64,000 nucleotides of DNA from CBDDHT01 sp965227905. GTDB lineage: Bacteria; Pseudomonadota; Alphaproteobacteria; Rhizobiales; Methyloligellaceae. The DNA lies in the NCBI GenBank assembly GCA_965227905.1, contig OZ245780.1:3286001-3350000 (forward strand), given 5' to 3'. The notes beneath the pieces are model-generated. The model ran no database searches. It saw nothing but the letters and a program-made list of their open reading frames with translations, and was not told the origin of the DNA. Position 1 is the stretch's first letter. Every line of letters starts with the position of its first letter. Made by a program: the position numbers and the translations under genes. Shown one piece after another: positions 54,501 through 62,513 of the stretch.

Positions 54501-55280
54501 CCGAAGATGGTTGTGATACCCGCGGGCGAATTCCTTATGGGTACGCCCAAGAAGGGTAAACACCGCAGCTATGGCGCAAGCCCTCAACACCCGGTTCGGA
54601 TTGCTGTTGATTTTGCCGTCGGGAAATTCGAAGTCACCAAAAGACAGTTCACTGTCTTCGTCAAAGAGACCGGCCACGACGCGAATGGTAATTGCGGGAT
54701 CTTTGAGAGCAACGTCTGGGTGGAAAGAGAGAACCGGTCCTGGCGCAATCCTGGATTTCAGCAAAAGGGCAATCATCCGGTTGTTTGCATGAGCTGGAAG
54801 GACGCGAAGGCCTATACAAGCTGGCTCTCTCGAAAGACCGGCCATCATTACCGCCTGATGTCTGAATCCGAGTGGGAATATGCTGCGCGTGCAGGCACGA
54901 CGACACCGTTCGTTACCGGTGAAACGATCACCAGTGCGCATGCAAATTTCAATGGCACGCGTACCTACAATGGCTCAAAGAAGAGCCGTTTTCGGAAGAT
55001 CACGCTTTCGGTCGGTTCATTTCGAAAGAATGCTTTCGGTCTGCATAACATGCATGGCAATGCGTCGGAGTGGGTGGAGGATTGTCTGCAGAAGAACTAT
55101 CAGGACGCTCCGGCCGATGGCTCAGCACGTACGAATGGAGATTGTGCTCGACGCATCGTGAGAGGTGGCTCTTGGATGTCACATGCCGCATCCTTGAAGG
55201 TTACCGAGCGGAATTGGAATTCTTCGGGCAAGCGCCTCTTTATCTTCGGTTTCCGCGTTGCCAGGACGCTTGTCCCCTGA
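51543..55280 (+). CDS. Exported TPR-CHAT protease-FGE-fold fusion protein
   Basis: A 1245-residue multidomain protein. Residues 1-28 look like a signal peptide or anchor (NIVAVSCVIATGILSI). Residues about 85-390 are tetratricopeptide repeats of the NB-ARC/CHAT-associated type (SVLSLQGRYDDAVGHFLQA, RILRQRGSYREAEQLLRKAL). Residues about 540-900 are a CHAT caspase-fold protease with the dyad His767 (FATHG) and Cys820 (SACNT). A Lys/Pro-rich linker follows (905-985). Residues 989-1245 are a formylglycine-generating-enzyme-like (SUMF1) domain (MVVIPAGEFLMG ... FGLHNMHGNASEWVEDC ... RIVRGGSWMSH). That domain lacks the catalytic Cys pair. The start at 51543 keeps the signal; a GTG at 51498 is possible. 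The role is unknown. Confidence 0.88.
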   Translation: MNTIVKNIVAVSCVIATGILSIDRSNAFSPKQLPAATDPGLLIKVQSKGRNTLKKTIAEIRKHIAAGRYDDAETLLFGLKLFFSSSYRGPSKEKYNALVDRLVMEMLGARAEANSIVGKYSIAVRDYGEALSVAQSMKPLSRKSVANIHGNLASVLSLQGRYDDAVGHFLQAVELSKTVRDPGGEISLRLFNGLGNVLQRQGRPIEAQKYYEKAIAGYRPKSRKLSVEFLAVQNNLALLLANQRKYRKAEALARENLKGATKTYGSAHATVYGMTASLGRILRQRGSYREAEQLLRKALRGREKLYGRQHPTTLSTVSEIGRTLSGRGNQRKAETFFRRAYEGFRKTLGDSHAETLENLDHLAKALRAQAKHKAAFELFTNGLAALPDHMAQQGSSLRSKADVLPLDIAGFFEHADKFRGRVENAEVRAFEAQGWWTFSSLDKALTDVSVRFAAKGKRTSKAVRQYQDARDRLNAERINLLNGRKDGSARRVASATAAFKKSQRTVETLFPGFAAHAVQRSLTLKEARALLKTGEVMLTFAVVGKRAYGWLVSQRHLEFKLLDKDGRLGSLIEELRRSLDMGIEASKRAVSSDCALQTSEPGLEDRVFDRCLSRQIYDLVIRPFKNKLKGVQRLVIVPDGPLETIPFAVMAGHSDADGTPRYLIEDYELVVLPNTGSLRALRGTTRRSTARKQPFLGVAPVRFSEIMKRTRTSVQIADLPGTENEIRAIAAKLNTKKENVLVGSVASEASIKKARLDRFRIVSFATHGLLAEQTDLVTGGRIAEPSITLAPGNDTEDGLLTASEVMGLKLDADWTVLSACNTAAGEDGSARGLSGLARAFFYAGSQSLLVSHWPVSDLASVTLMSRTIPSFAKGRATRSGALRNAMLHMMGRPEFSHPFFWAGFSIIGDNSTPHVTKTDPLPTESLTKRAKPKKEEALPTASQPPAKPKTTKNKKLAVGTFPKEKKRSNVARRFRPGQEFQDCRECPKMVVIPAGEFLMGTPKKGKHRSYGASPQHPVRIAVDFAVGKFEVTKRQFTVFVKETGHDANGNCGIFESNVWVERENRSWRNPGFQQKGNHPVVCMSWKDAKAYTSWLSRKTGHHYRLMSESEWEYAARAGTTTPFVTGETITSAHANFNGTRTYNGSKKSRFRKITLSVGSFRKNAFGLHNMHGNASEWVEDCLQKNYQDAPADGSARTNGDCARRIVRGGSWMSHAASLKVTERNWNSSGKRLFIFGFRVARTLVP

Positions 55281-55304
55281 AAGAGTTGTCCGGCAGTCAG
55301 CCCA

Positions 55305-56579
55305 CTATAGCCCTATGGCCGATTGAGCCGCCATTTTCGTCGGACGGCGCATCGCCAGCAGTCTTTCGGCTTCTTCCATTCGATCAACTTTCAGCATGGC
55401 ATTGATCAGAGTGAACTCGATCAGATCACGCTGCGCGCGGCTGCCGCCGATCCGCTCATGCTGCGACATGATCGGTGTCAGCAGCTGAATGACTTCCGAC
55501 CAGTTCTCTTTGGTGAATGCGCAGAACGCGTTGGAGATCTGCGGTACGAGATCCGATGCGGGCCCCTTCGCTTCGGCAATGATGCGGTTCAAGCCCTCCA
55601 TGTCGCCGGCCATCGCATGAGAAAGGGCGGCATGCACATCGATGAACGGCATACCGGTACTCGGAAAGGACTTGGCAGCGTAGGTACTCACCTCCTGCCA
55701 TATGTCCGGCCGACGTTGACTGCCGGCCATTTCAGCGCGCAATAGGAAAGACGCCGTATCCGTCATCACATTGAGCGGCGGGCTGACCGTGCGGCTCGGC
55801 CGCACATTGTTCTCGACAATCTCCCAGGCGCGATCGTCGTCACCGCGCTCCAGCGCCCAGAGCGCGACATGCCAGCTCAGGTGACAGTGCATTGGCGCGC
55901 GCCGGCTATAGTCTTTGCGCCACTCATCGAGAAAGGCGTATCCGGCGTCAGCTTCGCCATTCTCATAATAGATATGCGAGCGTATATGAGCGGCGTTGGC
56001 GTTCCTTGGATTGCCGGAAAGCGCGCGTTCAATCGTTTTCGTCGCATCCGATATCTGACCGGTTTCAGCCTGCGCGAATGCGTGGAATGCGGCGAACCAC
56101 CAATCGTCCTCATAGTGTGGTGCCAACCGATGCATGAAGGCAAGCATCTGAGCTTCGCGTCCGACCTTTCCGCTGAGACCGATCAGGCCGAACACGCTTG
56201 TGCAGGGCTGCACCATCAATACATCGCGTGGATATTCCTCCAGATGCTTCAGAATGGCCTGGTATGCAGCAGCCCCATTGCCTGCAACGAGCAGGTCGCA
56301 AACTGCGACGTGGCTTTGCTCACGCGCGGAAATTCCATCTGTCAGCGCGTTGGCCGTCTCGATAGCCGCAATAGCTTCCGGCCCTCGCGCTTCGATCTGC
56401 ATCGTGCGCGCCAATGCGGCATGCGCTAGTGCAAAGGATGAGTCTGCGTCGATCGCACGCCGTAACGCAGCCTCCGTCTCATGGCTGGCTGCAAGCAAAT
56501 GATCGACACCTTCAACATAGGCATCGCGTGCCTCTGACGAGGTGGTGGACAGAGTGTTACCAAAGCGATCTTCGAGCAT
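55305..56579 (-). CDS. TTC38-like tetratricopeptide repeat protein
   Basis: A 424-residue all-helical protein, cytoplasmic, without signal peptide. The start LEDRFGNTLSTTSSEARDAY, followed by DSSFALAHAALARTMQIEARG, resembles the tetratricopeptide repeat protein 38 family. The region HCHLSWHVALWALERGDDDRAWEI matches the His-rich family core. Its role is unknown; family members are sometimes near oxidative-metabolism genes. It lies downstream of the LysR gene on the same strand with an ATTGT-N5-ACAAT dyad between them. Convergent with the CHAT gene. Confidence 0.82.
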   Translation of the reverse strand: MLEDRFGNTLSTTSSEARDAYVEGVDHLLAASHETEAALRRAIDADSSFALAHAALARTMQIEARGPEAIAAIETANALTDGISAREQSHVAVCDLLVAGNGAAAYQAILKHLEEYPRDVLMVQPCTSVFGLIGLSGKVGREAQMLAFMHRLAPHYEDDWWFAAFHAFAQAETGQISDATKTIERALSGNPRNANAAHIRSHIYYENGEADAGYAFLDEWRKDYSRRAPMHCHLSWHVALWALERGDDDRAWEIVENNVRPSRTVSPPLNVMTDTASFLLRAEMAGSQRRPDIWQEVSTYAAKSFPSTGMPFIDVHAALSHAMAGDMEGLNRIIAEAKGPASDLVPQISNAFCAFTKENWSEVIQLLTPIMSQHERIGGSRAQRDLIEFTLINAMLKVDRMEEAERLLAMRRPTKMAAQSAIGL

Positions 56580-56650
56580 GCAGCAAACCTTTTCGTTCGT
56601 CGTTATTCCTTGGAAAATTGCATGGGTCGAGGCAGCAGTGCAAATGGATC

Positions 56651-56665
56651 ATTGTACGGAACAAT
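56651..56665. promoter_or_regulatory. ATTGT-N5-ACAAT dyad upstream of the TTC38-like gene
   Basis: A perfect 5-bp inverted repeat with five-base centre, spacing of the LysR-operator type. It touches the stop of the LysR gene and lies 72 bases upstream of the TTC38-like ATG. Confidence 0.35.
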
Positions 56666-57555
56666 TACCCGGACCGCCCATTGCCCAGAACGGCTCTGAC
56701 GATATTCTGCGTGGACTCAACAGCAGTGCTCGGATCAGCCAATGCGATTGAAAGACTGCGGTTGAGAGAGACCTTTTGGTTGAACGGGGCCACAAGATCA
56801 CCGGACTCCAGAAGCGCTCCGACCAATGGCTCATGCCCAATCAGTACGCCGGCACCGTTCTTCGCCTCCTCCAGTGCCAAACTGTAAAGCGAAAAGACCG
56901 GGCCACTGGTGTCGAAATTGGAACCAGGATGCGCAGATGCCAGCCACATTTCCCAGTCCTTTGACCAGGCGGCATCGTGAAGGAACGTGACAGAACTCAA
57001 GTCGCCCGGGTGTGCGAGTCTTGCCGCAAGCGAAGGCGCGCAGACCGGAAAGATTGTTTCGTCGCAGACTTTGACAGATCCGGGCGGCGCGTTCTCCTCG
57101 AAGAAGATGGCGATGTCGAATGGTTCGCGGCGAAAGTTTGGCGATCGCTCCATGGTGGTTACGGATATCAGGACATCGGGTGCTGCTAGACGAATGTCCG
57201 GGAGGCGTGGCGATAGCCAAAGTTGGGCGATACTCGGCAAGGTTGCGATATGGATTTTTTCCGGCGCCGCTCGCGATCTGAGTGATTGTATCGCATCGCC
57301 CATGCGGTCGAATGCCTCGCTGAACTCCGCAGCAACCAATTCTCCAAGCGGTGTCAATTTTACACCTTGAGAGCGCCGTTCGAAGAGATGATCGCCAGCC
57401 CACGCCTCCAGAGCCTTCACATGTTGCGAGACCGCGCCCGGCGTTACGCAAAGCTCATTTGCAGCCGCCGCAAATCCTCCGAGTCGCGCCGCCGTCTCGA
57501 ACGCTCGTACGGCGTTGAGCGGCGGGCCTTTCGGGCGATGCGGTGCCGTAGCCAT
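56665..57555 (-). CDS. LysR-type transcriptional regulator, GcvA-like
   Basis: A 296-residue LysR regulator. The winged helix covers residues about 15-70 (PLNAVRAFETAARLGGFAAAA, CVTPGAVSQHVKALEAW). An effector-binding PBP2 domain follows, with the GcvA-type stretch FDIAIFFEENAPPG. The ATG at 57555 has AAGG eight bases upstream and is preferred to 57594. It is divergent from glyA-betC, the classical layout for a LysR activator and its targets. The likely effector is choline, choline sulfate, betaine or glycine (inferred). Confidence 0.92.
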   Translation of the reverse strand: MATAPHRPKGPPLNAVRAFETAARLGGFAAAANELCVTPGAVSQHVKALEAWAGDHLFERRSQGVKLTPLGELVAAEFSEAFDRMGDAIQSLRSRAAPEKIHIATLPSIAQLWLSPRLPDIRLAAPDVLISVTTMERSPNFRREPFDIAIFFEENAPPGSVKVCDETIFPVCAPSLAARLAHPGDLSSVTFLHDAAWSKDWEMWLASAHPGSNFDTSGPVFSLYSLALEEAKNGAGVLIGHEPLVGALLESGDLVAPFNQKVSLNRSLSIALADPSTAVESTQNIVRAVLGNGRSG

Positions 57556-57590
57556 GTTGCTAGCCTTAGTTTTTCTACGGGTAATAAATA

Positions 57591-57605
57591 GCAAAACTGG
57601 TTTGC
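57591..57605. promoter_or_regulatory. GCAAA-N5-TTTGC dyad between the LysR gene and glyA
   Basis: A perfect inverted repeat GCAAA ... TTTGC with five-base centre, located in the 119-base divergent region. It has LysR-type operator geometry. A longer imperfect repeat AGTTTT ... AAAACT (57568-57598) overlaps it. Confidence 0.4.
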
Positions 57606-57674
57606 AGAAGGTAGTGGCACTTTGCTTTCATTTGGTCGGGGTCCGTTGGGCCAGAGGGAACAGGAGAATCCGGC

Positions 57675-58931
57675 ATGAGCACTCACTTCCAATCAGAGCT
57701 GGCAGAAGCAGATCCGCTGATAGCAGAGGCACTGGCGGACGAGTCCTCTCGTCAGCGCTCGCAGATCGAACTCATTGCATCGGAAAACATTGTCAGCCGC
57801 GCCGTCCTGGATGCGCTTGGCCACGAGATGACCAACAAGACGCTGGAAGGCTACCCTGGCGCGCGGTTTCACGGCGGCGGTCAGTTTGCGGACATAACGG
57901 AACAAGCGGCTATCGATCGGGCGCGCGCGCTGTTCGGTTGCGCCTATGCCAATGTCCAGCCGCACTCCGGGAGTCAGGCAAATCTTGCTGTCTTTTTCGC
58001 TTTGTTGAAACCCGGAGACCGCGTCCTGAGCCTGGATCTTGCCGCAGGAGGCCATCTCAGCCACGGTCTTGGTGCAAACCTTTCCGGACGCTGGTTTGAC
58101 GCCCATCATTATGGTGTCGACCGGGAAACCGGCCTGATCGACTATGATGACGTGGACGCACGGGCGACCGAACTCAAACCGAAACTGCTCATTGCAGGCG
58201 GGTCTGCCTATCCCCGGGTCATCGATTTCGAGCGCATGGCCGCAATAGCCAAGAAAGTGGGCGCGCTCTATCTGGTCGACATGGCGCACTTTGCGGGGCT
58301 GGTGGCTGGCGGCGCACATCCCTCCCCCATTCCTCATGCCGACATCGTGACATGCACGACGACTAAGACAATGCGTGGCCCGCGTGGTGGCGTGATCCTC
58401 TCGAAAGACGAGCATTGGAACAAGAAACTGCAGTCCGGCGTCTTTCCGGGTGTCCAAGGTAGCATCCATACCCAGATCATCGCTGCCAAAGCCGTCTGTT
58501 TCGGAGAGGCTTTGAAACCGGAATTCAAAGCCTATGCGCATCAAGTAAGAGCCAATGCGACCGTGCTCGCAGAGACTCTGATTCAGAATGGTATCCGGAT
58601 CATTTCCGGTGGCACCGACACACACATTGTCCTCTTGGATCTGTCGCCCCAGGGGATGACGGGCAGTGAGGCCGAGACCCGGTTGGACCGGGCGAACATC
58701 ACATCCAACAAGAATCCCGTACCGTTCGATGTAGCCAATCCCGCCAAATGGGTTGGACTGCGTCTCGGGGTCGCTGCCGCAACGACGCGCGGTTTCAAGG
58801 AAGACGCGTTTCAGCGCCTCGGCAGGACAATGGCGGATCTACTCACGCGCCAAGATGAGGATGCGGAAATCCAGGCGCGACAGACAGTCGAGGATCTCTG
58901 CGAACAGTTCCCGATCTACGCCGCGGAGTGA
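57675..58931 (+). CDS. glyA: Serine hydroxymethyltransferase
   Basis: PLP enzyme interconverting serine and glycine with tetrahydrofolate, 418 residues. The PLP lysine is K231 (TCTTTKTMRGPRGG). Other signatures are LIASENIVSRAVLDALG near residue 35, NVQPHSGSQANLAVF and LVDMAHFAGLVAGG. CAGGAGA seven bases before the ATG fixes the start. It lies three bases before betC and is probably a second, specialised copy for glycine arising from choline/betaine breakdown; that specialisation is inference. Confidence 0.95.
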   Translation: MSTHFQSELAEADPLIAEALADESSRQRSQIELIASENIVSRAVLDALGHEMTNKTLEGYPGARFHGGGQFADITEQAAIDRARALFGCAYANVQPHSGSQANLAVFFALLKPGDRVLSLDLAAGGHLSHGLGANLSGRWFDAHHYGVDRETGLIDYDDVDARATELKPKLLIAGGSAYPRVIDFERMAAIAKKVGALYLVDMAHFAGLVAGGAHPSPIPHADIVTCTTTKTMRGPRGGVILSKDEHWNKKLQSGVFPGVQGSIHTQIIAAKAVCFGEALKPEFKAYAHQVRANATVLAETLIQNGIRIISGGTDTHIVLLDLSPQGMTGSEAETRLDRANITSNKNPVPFDVANPAKWVGLRLGVAAATTRGFKEDAFQRLGRTMADLLTRQDEDAEIQARQTVEDLCEQFPIYAAE

Positions 58932-58934
58932 GCA

Positions 58935-60527
58935 ATGACGGACAAACAACCCAACATCCTGATTGTCCAGGCCGATCAACTGGCAGCCCGTGCCCTGTCC
59001 GCCTACGGAAACGCCGTCTCGAAGACACCGGCCATCGATCGATTGGTTGAACATGGCGTCGTATTCGAAAATGCGATCTGCAACTATCCTCTTTGTGGAC
59101 CATCGCGCGCATCGATGATGTCGGGACTGCTTGCGTTCAATGCGGGCGTCTATGACAACGGTACCGAGTTCGCCGCAACGATTCCGACCTTCGCCCACTA
59201 TTTGCGCATTCTGGGCTATCAAACCTGTCTCGCTGGAAAGATGCACTTTATTGGACCTGATCAGTTACACGGGTTCGATGAGCGGTTGACCACCGATATC
59301 TACCCGTCCGACTTCAATTGGGCCGCGAACTGGTCGGTTGAGGGTGGGAGCAACGAGCCCGGCCGTCTCCTGGCGGCTGCCGGCGAGGTCAATGGCGTGT
59401 TGCGCTCGGGCGTGTATGAGCGGACGGTCCAACTCGACTATGACGACGAAGTCTGTTTCAAGGCCGTCCGCAAAATCCACGATTATGCGCGGTCGGATGA
59501 CGAGAGACCGTTTTGCCTCGTCGCGTCATTCACGCACCCGCATGATCCCTTCGCAGTACCGCAGAATTATTGGGACCGGTATCGGCACGAAGATATCGAC
59601 ATGCCAGCGATCCCGCGCCTGCCGCGTGAGGAACTGGACGCACATTCACAGCGCCTGCATGACCATATCGGTGTTCTCGAAGCTGACATGTCGGCCGATG
59701 ATGTGCGCATCGCCCGGCACGGATATTATGCGGCAATCAGCTATGTCGACGACCAGGTGGCCAAGCTGCTCGACGCAATCGAAATAGCAGGCCGTTCTGA
59801 AAATACCATTGTCATATTTCTATCCGATCATGGCGAAGCGCTTGGCGAGCGCGGCCTTTGGTTCAAACGATCCTTCTATGACGTTGCATTGAAAGTGCCC
59901 TTCATCGTCTCTGCCCCTTGGAGCGATGGTCCAAGACGATGTCCGGACAATGTCTCGCTCGTCGACCTGCTGCCGACACTTGTCGACTTGGCGAAACCCG
60001 ATGGCGATCTCAGTGTATTGGAAGCACCTTATGACGGGCGCAGTCTGCGCAAGGCGTTAGACGGCAACAAGGTGGACGGACCCAATATGGTGCTGGCCGA
60101 AATGGCTGCGGATGCCCTCGCCGCTCCGGCCGTTGCCGTCATCGATGACAATTACAAATACGTACACTGTGAGACGGATCCGCCGATGCTGTTCGACCTT
60201 GCGATGGACCCATTGGAGACGCGCAATCTTGCCAGTACAGCGGAAGTCGCTGATGTTGAAAGTAGGATGGCGGCAACCGTCGAAGCTAATTGGGATCTAG
60301 GAGCGCTAAAGACCAGCATCTTGGAAAGCCAATGCCGGCGCCGGCTCGTTGAGCAAGCGCATTCAGCCGGTATTCAACCGTCTTGGGACTACGATATCGT
60401 TGTTCCTGGACGCGGGCAGTATTTCAGGGCTTGTGCGGAAAATCCGAGCGCTTCGAACTACAACAGTAATTTCGATGTCCGATTGAGGCCGATGTCAGAG
60501 GTGCCGACAAAGCGGAGTTTCCCATAA
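58935..60527 (+). CDS. betC: Choline-sulfatase
   Basis: Hydrolyses choline-O-sulfate to choline and sulfate in the cytoplasm, 530 residues. The sulfatase signature is at C54-G-P-S-R, where C54 must be converted to formylglycine. Metal and substrate residues appear in ILIVQADQLA and LSDHGEALGERGLWFKRSF. The C-terminal part (LFDLAMDPLETRNLAST) is typical of the BetC branch. It follows glyA by three bases and precedes a DUF3885 gene and proXWV. The released sulfate can feed sulfur metabolism and choline can be oxidised to betaine, but betA and betB are not in the window. Confidence 0.93.
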   Translation: MTDKQPNILIVQADQLAARALSAYGNAVSKTPAIDRLVEHGVVFENAICNYPLCGPSRASMMSGLLAFNAGVYDNGTEFAATIPTFAHYLRILGYQTCLAGKMHFIGPDQLHGFDERLTTDIYPSDFNWAANWSVEGGSNEPGRLLAAAGEVNGVLRSGVYERTVQLDYDDEVCFKAVRKIHDYARSDDERPFCLVASFTHPHDPFAVPQNYWDRYRHEDIDMPAIPRLPREELDAHSQRLHDHIGVLEADMSADDVRIARHGYYAAISYVDDQVAKLLDAIEIAGRSENTIVIFLSDHGEALGERGLWFKRSFYDVALKVPFIVSAPWSDGPRRCPDNVSLVDLLPTLVDLAKPDGDLSVLEAPYDGRSLRKALDGNKVDGPNMVLAEMAADALAAPAVAVIDDNYKYVHCETDPPMLFDLAMDPLETRNLASTAEVADVESRMAATVEANWDLGALKTSILESQCRRRLVEQAHSAGIQPSWDYDIVVPGRGQYFRACAENPSASNYNSNFDVRLRPMSEVPTKRSFP

Positions 60528-60601
60528 GGCACGCCCCAATTGCAGAGAGGTTGCGTTACTATCCGTCAAGCGAGTCTGCGAACTGCATTCAAGGTCGGGA
60601 A

Positions 60602-61171
60602 ATGAGCTCTTTCGAGTCCTTCTGGCAGAAATTCTACGGACAAGTGCCCCCATTGGGTCACATGCTCCGCGCTGCTTTTCCGGATCGTTGGATCCGGTTT
60701 CATGCATTACCGGAGTCGAAACGATATCCCGAAACGAAAGCTGAGGAAGAGGAAATTCTACGACGCGGGAATGCGCTCGCAACGCATGTTCTTCAAAGTG
60801 AGTCGCAGTGCTGGCTATCTACAGGCGTTGCGACATGGTTTGCAGATGAGAATGACGGACCCTCAGAGTTTTACAGACCCTATCAGATGACGCGTTCCTT
60901 CGATTGGAACCCATCCGATAGCGAGTCACAAGACGGGGAGCCGACCACATTCTATGCGACGTCGACAACCTGGGTGCCAGGGAACTTCGATGACCTTCTC
61001 TTGGAGATAGCGAACTGGCGCGAGAAAGCGATCCTCGCAGATAACGCATCCGGTCGTGTGTTTGCGCCTTACGATGGCGGATTCGATCTTATTTGCACCG
61101 ATCAGGACGATGTAATGCGCTTGAAGAGCGAATTTGGAAGCTGGATGTCGGCGCGTGAGGACTGGATGTAG
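60602..61171 (+). CDS. DUF3885 protein
   Basis: A 189-residue soluble acidic protein. The start FWQKFYGQVPPLGHMLRAAFP, then RWIRFHALPESKRYPETKAEEEEILRR, is characteristic of DUF3885 (RWFRIHSLPESKRY in relatives). No signal peptide. The function is unknown. It sits between betC and proX, 74 bases after betC, in the same direction. It may simply be a passenger of the operon. Confidence 0.8.
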   Translation: MSSFESFWQKFYGQVPPLGHMLRAAFPDRWIRFHALPESKRYPETKAEEEEILRRGNALATHVLQSESQCWLSTGVATWFADENDGPSEFYRPYQMTRSFDWNPSDSESQDGEPTTFYATSTTWVPGNFDDLLLEIANWREKAILADNASGRVFAPYDGGFDLICTDQDDVMRLKSEFGSWMSAREDWM

Positions 61172-61415
61172 GACCGCGTGGGGTCAGGTTCACACTCTCT
61201 GGAATTGCCGACAAACGTCGAAATTCGACAGAAAAACAAAAGCATACGATCCTACTGACAGCAAATGACGGAACATTCTCCAGCCGGGTCTTTTCCTTGT
61301 TGACCAATGGAAGAGGTGGCCAAGGAACACCCAGGACCGCTATCAATCACCCTGGGATAAGCTGGTATTCGCCCCTTTTCTTGGCGGGACCTGCAAAGGC
61401 AAGGAGATTTTCGCG

Positions 61416-62420
61416 ATGAAACGACATTTGAAAGTCCTGCAAATTGTAGCGGTATTCGCACTCCTTGGGTGGGGAGCCAAGGACGCATCGGCCGCCTGCG
61501 GGCGCGTGACGATCGCGGACATGAATTGGGCATCGGCCGAACTTGCCGCCTATGTCGACAAGTTCATTCTCGAAAAAGGTTATGGCTGCAAGGTCGATCT
61601 CGTCCCGGGAGATACGATACCGACGACAACGTCTATGACGGAAAAGGGTGAACCGGACATTGCACCGGAGCTCTGGATGAATTCGGTGCGTCAGGTGATC
61701 AATAAGGCTGTGGAAGAGGGACGCCTGAAGATCGCCAGTGAGATTCTGAGCGATGGCGGCGAAGAAGGTTGGTGGATCCCGAAGTATGTGCTCGACAAGA
61801 ATCCCGAGTTGACGACGCTGGAAGCCGTGCTCAAGCGTCCGGACTTATTCCCCAATCCCGAGAACAAATCGCGAGGCGCGCTTCACAATTGCCCGTCAGG
61901 CTGGAATTGCCAGAACATAACGGCAAACCTCTACAAGGCTTTCGGAATCGACAAAGCCGGCTTCGACCTGATCGATACCGGGTCGTCAGCTGGTCTCGAT
62001 GGCTCACTCGCGAAAGCCTATAACCGGAAACAGGCTTGGTTCGGCTACTACTGGGCACCCACCGCAATCCTTGGCAAATATGAAATGGTCAAGCTCGACT
62101 TCGGCGTCGAGCACGACGCCAAGGAATGGGACAGATGTACCGGCCAGGGCGATTGCGCCGACCCCAAGAAGAATGATTGGACCAAATCAGTTGTGATGAC
62201 TGTGACGTCCTCGAGCTTTGCCGAGAAATCCCCTGAAGCCTTTACCTATCTCTCCAAACGCTCATGGCCCAACAAAGTCGTCAACACGCTGCTCGCCTTT
62301 ATGGATGGAGAACAGGCCAGTGGCGAAGAAGGCGCTGAAAAATTTCTCAAGGAAAATGAAAAGATCTGGCGTGAATGGGTGCCCGCCGAAGTTGCTAAGA
62401 AAGTGAAGGCGGCGCTCTAG
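61416..62420 (+). CDS. proX: Glycine betaine/choline ABC transporter substrate-binding protein
   Basis: Periplasmic receptor of a quaternary-amine ABC transporter, 334 residues with a signal peptide (1-26, ending KDASA). The OpuAC domain contains aromatic residues that could box a trimethylammonium group (IADMNWASAELAAYV, APELWMNSV, GYYWAPTAILGKYEM). Several paired cysteines (CPSGWNC, CTGQGDC) suggest disulfides. AAGGAG is about ten bases before the ATG. A perfect hairpin (62441-62468) separates it from proW. The context with betC suggests choline, betaine or choline sulfate as ligand. Confidence 0.92.
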   Translation: MKRHLKVLQIVAVFALLGWGAKDASAACGRVTIADMNWASAELAAYVDKFILEKGYGCKVDLVPGDTIPTTTSMTEKGEPDIAPELWMNSVRQVINKAVEEGRLKIASEILSDGGEEGWWIPKYVLDKNPELTTLEAVLKRPDLFPNPENKSRGALHNCPSGWNCQNITANLYKAFGIDKAGFDLIDTGSSAGLDGSLAKAYNRKQAWFGYYWAPTAILGKYEMVKLDFGVEHDAKEWDRCTGQGDCADPKKNDWTKSVVMTVTSSSFAEKSPEAFTYLSKRSWPNKVVNTLLAFMDGEQASGEEGAEKFLKENEKIWREWVPAEVAKKVKAAL

Positions 62421-62440
62421 CCGTCGTGCGGCTCATCGCA

Positions 62441-62468
62441 GCGAACCCGGCCTGCACGCCGGGTTCGC
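62441..62468 (+). terminator. Intercistronic hairpin between proX and proW
   Basis: A perfect 10-bp stem (GCGAACCCGG / CCGGGTTCGC) with an eight-base loop, 20 bases after the proX stop and 45 before the proW ATG. No T-run follows. It probably protects the proX message or attenuates, as with the dctP/dctQ hairpin in this window. Confidence 0.7.
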
Positions 62469-62513
62469 GGACCTCCCCTATCTCATGATTTCCCTATTCC
62501 TTCCGGTATTGCC

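Noticed and set aside
54507..60527. The FGE-like domain as the activator of the nearby choline-sulfatase BetC
   Set aside because: BetC does need formylglycine at C54, but the FGE-like domain lacks the catalytic Cys pair and is fused to an exported protein, while BetC is cytoplasmic. Proximity looks coincidental.
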